Positions 5,741 through 9,507 of a stretch of DNA of 9,507 nucleotides are shown piece after piece. Origin of the DNA: an uncultured Collinsella sp. Its GTDB lineage: Bacteria; Actinomycetota; Coriobacteriia; Coriobacteriales; Coriobacteriaceae. Position numbers and translations under genes: made by a program. Location: positions 1 through 9,507 of the forward strand of contig CABUSL010000082.1 in assembly GCA_902494295.1 (NCBI GenBank), written 5' to 3'. The notes beneath the pieces were generated by a model. The model worked only from the letters and a program-made list of their open reading frames with translations, searched no databases and was not told the origin of the DNA. The first letter of the stretch is position 1, and each line of letters begins with the position of its first letter.

Positions 5741-8736
5741 GATAGGGGCGCCACGTTCGTTGCTGCGGCCCCCGGTTCTCCTCGTTGCTGGATTTCGCTC
5801 AAAAACTCAGCGGCGACTTCATTGCTTTTGAAACGGATGCTGCAGTCTTCTTTCTTGGGGAATGCCAGCAGCGGAATAGTCCCGTACCAGACAGTTTCCT
5901 CGTCAATCACGGCCGCGCAAAGCCGCCCTTTGGCCTTGACGGAATAGTCGACGTTCATCTCGGCAAAAATCGCTTTCGCGTCATCGCGCGGAGTTGAGGC
6001 AACATAAATCTCAAGGGTAATCCCACGGGCGGCTGCGCCTGCGAGTGTGGCGGTGAGTTTCGCGAGGCATGCGGCGGATGCGTAGGATGCGGCTATGAAG
6101 GCGCTCTTTGTGGCACCGGTGATGTCTTTAATTAATGCCTCAATAGCGTTTGCTGGCTCTATGAGAATGTTGTAATCGGGTTGCTCACTGTCCTCTGCTG
6201 AATAAATTTCGTAGCCCAGCTTGGCGTACGTCTTGAGTCTCTTCTGGTACATGCGAGCGAGCATGGGTATCGACAGGTCAATGTAGTCGAATATCTCAAT
6301 CTGTTGCTTGCCCTCGTGGCTTCTGTGCAGTCTGCCCGCCTGCTGCGTTACACTGCCGTCCCAAGATATCGGCGTGGCAATGAATAGGGTGTCAAGGTAG
6401 GACAGATCGAAGCCCTCGCTCAGAAGGCTTTCGGTGGCGACGATGATTCGATGTTCATGCTCAAGGCCGGGAAGACTGTTCAGTATCGTTTTTCTTTCTT
6501 TGGCACCGATTTCTCCGGTTAAGAGTATGGGTTCGTGTCTGCGATCATTAAGCAGCCTGAACAGTTCCTCAGCATGCTTTTTCCTTTTGGATAGTATGAG
6601 CGGATGCCGACCGTTTGACGCTGCTTCGAGGGCGTCATCGACAATCAATTCGTTTCTTGCCGCATGTGCACACAGCAGATCAAGAATCTGATTGAAGCTT
6701 GCACCCGGCTCGTAGGCAGATAGCCGAATGCCGGTAAATCTCGGCCGCACGATGCGCTGGATGCCCTGCTGAATTGCCTGCGTTTTTGGATCGATGGCAT
6801 AGCGAAGCGGGCCGCAGAGCATCGAGAGCGCGCGTGTGAGTCCGTCGGAGCGCTCGGGTGTCGCGGAGAGGCCATATACATATTTGGCTGGAACGGACTT
6901 GAGGACGAGCTCGAGCTGAGGCGCGGCAGCATGGTGGCATTCGTCGCAGATAATGAGGCCGTAATTACAAACAAGGTCCTTAACTATCGGCTCCCCGGTT
7001 TGGGAGTCTTTGCCGGATAGCGACTGAAAGGAAGCGACGTCGATAAGGCCGCTGACGGCGGTTTTGCCCCCTCCGATTTGTCCAATAAGGGGAGGTTGCT
7101 TTTTGCTGATTCGTCCTTTTGGCGTTCGGACCGGCTCTCTGGTGTCCGTAATGTCGAGAAATCGTTCGAGCTGCGATTTCCATTGGGCTATGAGCGCGGT
7201 CTTTGGAACAATGACGAGCGCCGGAAGACCAACGGCGGCAATAAGATAAGCTCCGATGACGGTTTTACCGAAGCCCGTTGGTGCAGACATGATTCCGTCT
7301 TCGTATTCAAGCATCTGGTCGGCGGCAATTTGCTGTTCGGGATGAAGGGTCCCTTTGAATGCCATCTCAATTGGATTGCCCGTGCTACGTTCGTCTGAAT
7401 AATGGGCAGTAACGTGGGCTTCTTGAATCAGCTGCTCAAGTTGGGCTTTGCAGCCTCTGGGAATCGCGACGCGGCCATCTCTAAGTTCGCTGAGGTCTAT
7501 GAGTCGCGGTTTGCCGAATACTGATTGATGCATAGATTGCGCACGGAAGAACTCCGGGTTGGCAAATGTCGCAAGCCTGCGGACTTCCATTTGAGCTGCC
7601 GGGCTCAGAGACTTTTCGGGGATGTAGAGCATATCGGCTTGTGTGACGGGCAGGTTCGAGGGGAAGTCTCGTGGCGTGAGCGGGAGCCGCTTTCGTGGCT
7701 TTTGGACATTGCGCCTGGTTTTGTTTGTCGCTGCAGCTGTTGCTATTCCAAGCGGTTTGTTTTCGGTGTCCTCGATCAGACGATCCACCGTCGCACGCGA
7801 GATTAGTTGGATTTGCGAAAGGTAAAGCCATTGGTCGGGAAAGGGCTCGAATCGTTCGTCAACAAATACGCTGTTTCCTTTCCGCTGCGCTTTTCCCTGA
7901 AAAGGCAGCGCAATGAGATTTCCAAAGCCGCCCTCAGGAATGGTGGACTGCGCGGGTAGCATTCGGTCAAAGGTTTCGAAGGTGATTGACTTGTTGAGCG
8001 CCGCCGCTTCGATGATAAGGCAGCTACCGAAATCTCGTGCTGTCTTTGCGTTTATAGGTTCTAGGAAGAAAAACCAGATATGCGCGCCGTTGCCTGACCT
8101 TGATCGCTCGACCGCAGCGTTAATTCCATGGTTTTTTACGACAAGCCTGATAGCGTTTGTCGCTTCTTTCCAATCGGCTTTGTCAAAATCAATGACAAGG
8201 ACATTTGTGTTGCAGTCTTTGTCGAGAACATATTGACCTATGACGTCCCGGAGCCTGTCGTCGCTGCCTTTGAAATGGGCGATAATGGCGGCATCGTTCA
8301 GCTCAAGGAATGTGCGGCTGCGACATTCAGCGCATTTAATTCTGTGATGGTTTGCTTTGGGGCAAATGCCTGGCTTCCACTCATTTGCGCAGGCGGGTGT
8401 ATAGCCGATGCCCCCGTCTTTTCTGCGATACCCGTGAGCGTGCACATCTTTGCGGCCGGTAAAAAGATTGCGAAAGAGCTCGAGTTTGTCGCGCGCTGGG
8501 CTCGCGCTGGTAACGATGCCCTCGGTCTGTGCACGTTCGCCGAAAGATTTGCCGGCTTTGTCCCATTCTTCGAGTGTTGCGTAACGGATGTCTGGACCGT
8601 TGCTACAGATTACGATCTGCTTACGCGGATCTGAAGCGTGGACAACCGTTTTATTGAGTTTGAATAAGGCGTTCCCGAAAAGGGCGTATTGATGCACGGC
8701 GTTGCTCATTTGAATGCCATTCTTGTCAGCGTTCAT
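5725..8736 (-). CDS. Primase-helicase fusion of the TOTE conflict-system type
   Basis: 1003 residues in three parts. (1) Archaeo-eukaryotic primase (about 84-318): FTGRKDVHAHGYR, then GYTPACANEW with zinc-type cysteines C116, C125, C135 and C138; acidic motif VIDFDKADW (D183, D185); ERSRSGNGAHIWFFF (H219); FDRMLPAQ and GGFGNLIALPFQ (269-280). (2) Superfamily 2 helicase (about 455-850): APTGFGKT (485-492), ICDECHH (596-602), GLSATP (622-627), VATESLLSEGFDL (766-778), QQAGRLHR (798-805). (3) PLD-like domain (about 855-985) ending in VIDEETVWYGTIPLLAF, with the catalytic His and Lys missing. Such fusions are placed in TOTE systems, thought to act against foreign nucleic acids; function is inferred. 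ATG 8736 is the first after an in-frame stop; neither it nor Met10 has a clear ribosome site. Mixed codons and lower GC indicate transfer. No partner gene is co-directional. Confidence 0.93.
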   Translation of the reverse strand: MNADKNGIQMSNAVHQYALFGNALFKLNKTVVHASDPRKQIVICSNGPDIRYATLEEWDKAGKSFGERAQTEGIVTSASPARDKLELFRNLFTGRKDVHAHGYRRKDGGIGYTPACANEWKPGICPKANHHRIKCAECRSRTFLELNDAAIIAHFKGSDDRLRDVIGQYVLDKDCNTNVLVIDFDKADWKEATNAIRLVVKNHGINAAVERSRSGNGAHIWFFFLEPINAKTARDFGSCLIIEAAALNKSITFETFDRMLPAQSTIPEGGFGNLIALPFQGKAQRKGNSVFVDERFEPFPDQWLYLSQIQLISRATVDRLIEDTENKPLGIATAAATNKTRRNVQKPRKRLPLTPRDFPSNLPVTQADMLYIPEKSLSPAAQMEVRRLATFANPEFFRAQSMHQSVFGKPRLIDLSELRDGRVAIPRGCKAQLEQLIQEAHVTAHYSDERSTGNPIEMAFKGTLHPEQQIAADQMLEYEDGIMSAPTGFGKTVIGAYLIAAVGLPALVIVPKTALIAQWKSQLERFLDITDTREPVRTPKGRISKKQPPLIGQIGGGKTAVSGLIDVASFQSLSGKDSQTGEPIVKDLVCNYGLIICDECHHAAAPQLELVLKSVPAKYVYGLSATPERSDGLTRALSMLCGPLRYAIDPKTQAIQQGIQRIVRPRFTGIRLSAYEPGASFNQILDLLCAHAARNELIVDDALEAASNGRHPLILSKRKKHAEELFRLLNDRRHEPILLTGEIGAKERKTILNSLPGLEHEHRIIVATESLLSEGFDLSYLDTLFIATPISWDGSVTQQAGRLHRSHEGKQQIEIFDYIDLSIPMLARMYQKRLKTYAKLGYEIYSAEDSEQPDYNILIEPANAIEALIKDITGATKSAFIAASYASAACLAKLTATLAGAAARGITLEIYVASTPRDDAKAIFAEMNVDYSVKAKGRLCAAVIDEETVWYGTIPLLAFPKKEDCSIRFKSNEVAAEFLSEIQQRGEPGAAATNVAPLSVAVE

Positions 8737-8936
8737 TGGGATGAGGGTACGTCATTTCAGCTTTATGAGATATGCGACTTCGATTTTGGTTCGGTAATAG
8801 TGGGGTACCGATCCGTGAGTGGCAATTAGCCGGTGCCAAAACGTGCGGCGGCTGTTGTTAAAGGTGTTTTGGCGGCTATGGGGCGTGTTGGCGGCGTGGG
8901 GAGGGGTCCTCGAATGACTCCGTGGTCAAATAACGT

Positions 8937-9126
8937 CAAATATGAGTACTGTTGTTAATGTAGTCTCATAACATTTGGTAAGAATAGAATACCAATTCCA
9001 CATTATTCTATATATCTAACCCACTAAACACGGAATTTTGAGCCTTGGCAAGACGTGGAATTGATCGAAATGATCAATTCCGGCGAGATTTTGCTGCTAC
9101 TAATTTGGTGGCGGTACTCATATTTG
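8937..9126. mobile_element. AT-rich 190-bp element with terminal inverted repeats (MITE-like)
   Basis: CAAATATGAGTAC (8937-8949) and GTACTCATATTTG (9114-9126) are perfect 13-bp inverted repeats; two bases further out match with one mismatch. Inside are two smaller hairpins: TTGGTA/TACCAA (8975-8980, 8990-8995) and GGAATTGATC/GATCAATTCC (9057-9066, 9072-9081). It encodes no transposase. I see no clear target-site duplication. It may instead be a structured regulatory or attachment region. Confidence 0.45.
9057..9081. repeat. Perfect 10-bp inverted repeat
   Basis: GGAATTGATC and GATCAATTCC flank the five bases GAAAT. It forms the central hairpin of the AT-rich element and could be a DNA-binding site or RNA hairpin. 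No T-tract follows on either strand (next bases GGCGAG on plus, ACGTCT on minus). Confidence 0.6.
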
Positions 9127-9154
9127 CCATTTTTTGTCCAGTGGGTACCGCGAG

Positions 9155-9284
9155 GGGCCTGTTCGACTGGCTCAACGGCCCGGTGATGGATGCCGGCATG
9201 ATCAGCCCACTCGATCCAGACCTTGTCCACATCACCGACGACCTCAACGAAGCCGTCGACATCGCCCTGAGCGGGCTGATGTAG
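9155..9284 (+). pseudogene. 3' remnant of a LOG-family gene (right copy of the direct repeat)
   Basis: The reading frame GLFDWLNGPVMDAGMISPLD through ALSGLM matches the last 43 residues of the LOG protein at 4178-4936, with Gly222 changed to Asp. Of 11 base differences, nine are silent, so the two copies diverged while both were parts of working genes. An open frame continues upstream to 9045, but that part is unrelated to LOG and has no ribosome site; the fragment is not expected to be translated. The LOG terminator and flank follow it, so this is likely the displaced right end of the insertion. Confidence 0.88.
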
Positions 9285-9295
9285 GGTAGGTAAAA

Positions 9296-9356
9296 TGGGA
9301 CGGGGCTAAAAGACTGGTCTGAAACGTTTGATACCAGTCTTTTTAGCCCCGTCCCA
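9296..9356. terminator. Long bidirectional terminator hairpin
   Basis: The left arm (9296-9318) runs TGGGACGGGGCT, AAAA, GACTGGT; the right arm (9333-9356) is its complement with one extra T. The inner stem GACTGGT/ACCAGTC is followed by TTTTT on the plus strand and, on the minus strand, by TTTT, so it can terminate in both directions. It lies 12 nt after the LOG-remnant stop codon and before the convergent gene at 9452, and was probably the terminator of LOG before the island came in. Confidence 0.8.
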
Positions 9357-9371
9357 AATGAACTGCTTCTA

Positions 9372-9438
9372 AGTTGCGGTGGAATAGGGATTGATTTGCG
9401 GCTGATAAGCCAAAAACAGTCCCTATTCCACCGCAAGT
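9372..9438. repeat. 67-bp hairpin repeat, copy B
   Basis: The left arm AGTTGCGGTGGAATAGGG is identical to copy A (5674-5740); the right arm pairs over 16 bp and differs in the last two positions. The 31-nt loop differs from copy A at seven positions by my count, while the paired arms are kept, as expected of a repeat whose hairpin matters. Copy B's loop contains GGCT/AGCC, which could extend pairing. Confidence 0.8.
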
Positions 9439-9451
9439 GGTATGGGTAGCC

Positions 9452-9507
9452 CTAATTGGCAGGTTGGTAGCGGGGGCAGTAGCTGATGGCGATGGCGTCG
9501 ACGCCTA
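9452..9507 (-). CDS. C-terminus of a convergent gene, product unknown
   Basis: Minus-strand reading from the window edge gives GVDAIAISYCPRYQPAN and then TAG at 9452-9454. The codons (GGC GTC GAC GCC ATC GCC ATC) look like the GC-rich usage of the resident genes. Seventeen residues are too few to name the family. It points towards LOG, and the hairpins at 9296-9438 would end transcription of both. Confidence 0.5.
   Translation of the reverse strand, partial: GVDAIAISYCPRYQPAN

Larger units (their letters stand above)
8737..9154. other. Gene-free right part of the island
   Basis: About 420 bases without a convincing gene. From right to left it should include the helicase promoter, but I find only a weak CATAAA (minus strand, 8762-8767) and no -35. 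The part 8833-8936 is GC-rich and holds a 41-codon GTG-started reading frame without ribosome site. From 8937 the DNA turns AT-rich (8941-9060 counted at 34% GC) and carries the inverted-repeat element listed separately. It joins the LOG remnant at 9155 without any visible gene boundary. Confidence 0.6.
4937..9284. mobile_element. Putative accessory island at the 3' end of the LOG gene
   Basis: About 4.35 kb bounded by the duplicated LOG 3' end. It carries a toxin-antitoxin pair, a primase-helicase conflict protein and an AT-rich inverted-repeat element. Counted 60-base lines give 52% and 55% GC in the toxin-antitoxin genes and 43-57% in the helicase, against 67-68% in LOG and tgt. There is no integrase, transposase, relaxase or replication gene, so it is either a decayed integrative element, one moved in trans, or a cassette spread by homologous recombination in the flanks. 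The exact crossover point inside the repeat cannot be fixed. Confidence 0.55.

Noticed and set aside
4937..9154. Integrase or transposase gene in the island
   Set aside because: Every long frame was accounted for by the toxin-antitoxin pair and the primase-helicase; no recombinase motifs were found on either strand.
9045..9284. 79-codon frame starting with TTG and containing the LOG remnant
   Set aside because: The upstream 36 codons are unrelated intergenic sequence fused by chance; no ribosome site. Called a LOG 3' remnant instead.
9074..9436. 120-codon minus-strand frame through hairpin, terminator and LOG remnant
   Set aside because: It crosses a strong bidirectional terminator and reads the LOG fragment antisense; not a gene.
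5674..9438. CRISPR array
   Set aside because: The two hairpin copies are 3.7 kb apart and unaccompanied by regularly spaced repeats or cas genes.

Overview
The window looks like a chromosomal stretch of a high-GC gut actinobacterium of the class Coriobacteriia, most probably Collinsella or a close relative. This is an inference from the gene families, the GC- and GCC-rich codons, the intergenic palindromes and the gut-type toxin-antitoxin and helicase proteins; no rRNA or other taxonomic marker is present.

Positions 1-4936 are ordinary chromosome. A large acidic coiled-coil protein of unknown function runs leftwards off the window (1-1318, minus). Diverging from it is a short-chain dehydrogenase (1613-2413, plus). 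Next comes a 411-base gene-free stretch that holds a 99-nt hairpin and a nested REP-like palindrome cluster. Then follow tgt (2825-3964), a strong intrinsic terminator, and a LOG-family Rossmann-fold protein (4178-4936).

Positions 4937-9284 look like an accessory island. The last 130 bp of the LOG gene recur, about 92% identical, at 9155-9284, ending exactly at the stop codon, with unrelated sequence beyond each stop. Between the two copies lie a RelB/DinJ-YafQ toxin-antitoxin pair, a 1003-residue protein that fuses an archaeo-eukaryotic-type primase of the TOTE conflict-system kind to a superfamily 2 helicase and a degenerate phospholipase-D-like domain, and an AT-rich 190-bp element with inverted ends. 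Sample lines are 43-57% GC in the island genes and about 67% in tgt and LOG. No integrase is visible.

Positions 9285-9507 are probably the original downstream flank of LOG: a long bidirectional terminator hairpin, the second copy of a 67-bp hairpin repeat whose first copy separates the toxin gene from the helicase gene, and the last 17 codons of a convergent gene that leaves the window.

The most interesting reading is a compact conflict or defence cassette (toxin-antitoxin plus primase-helicase) seated at the 3' end of a LOG gene without disrupting that gene.
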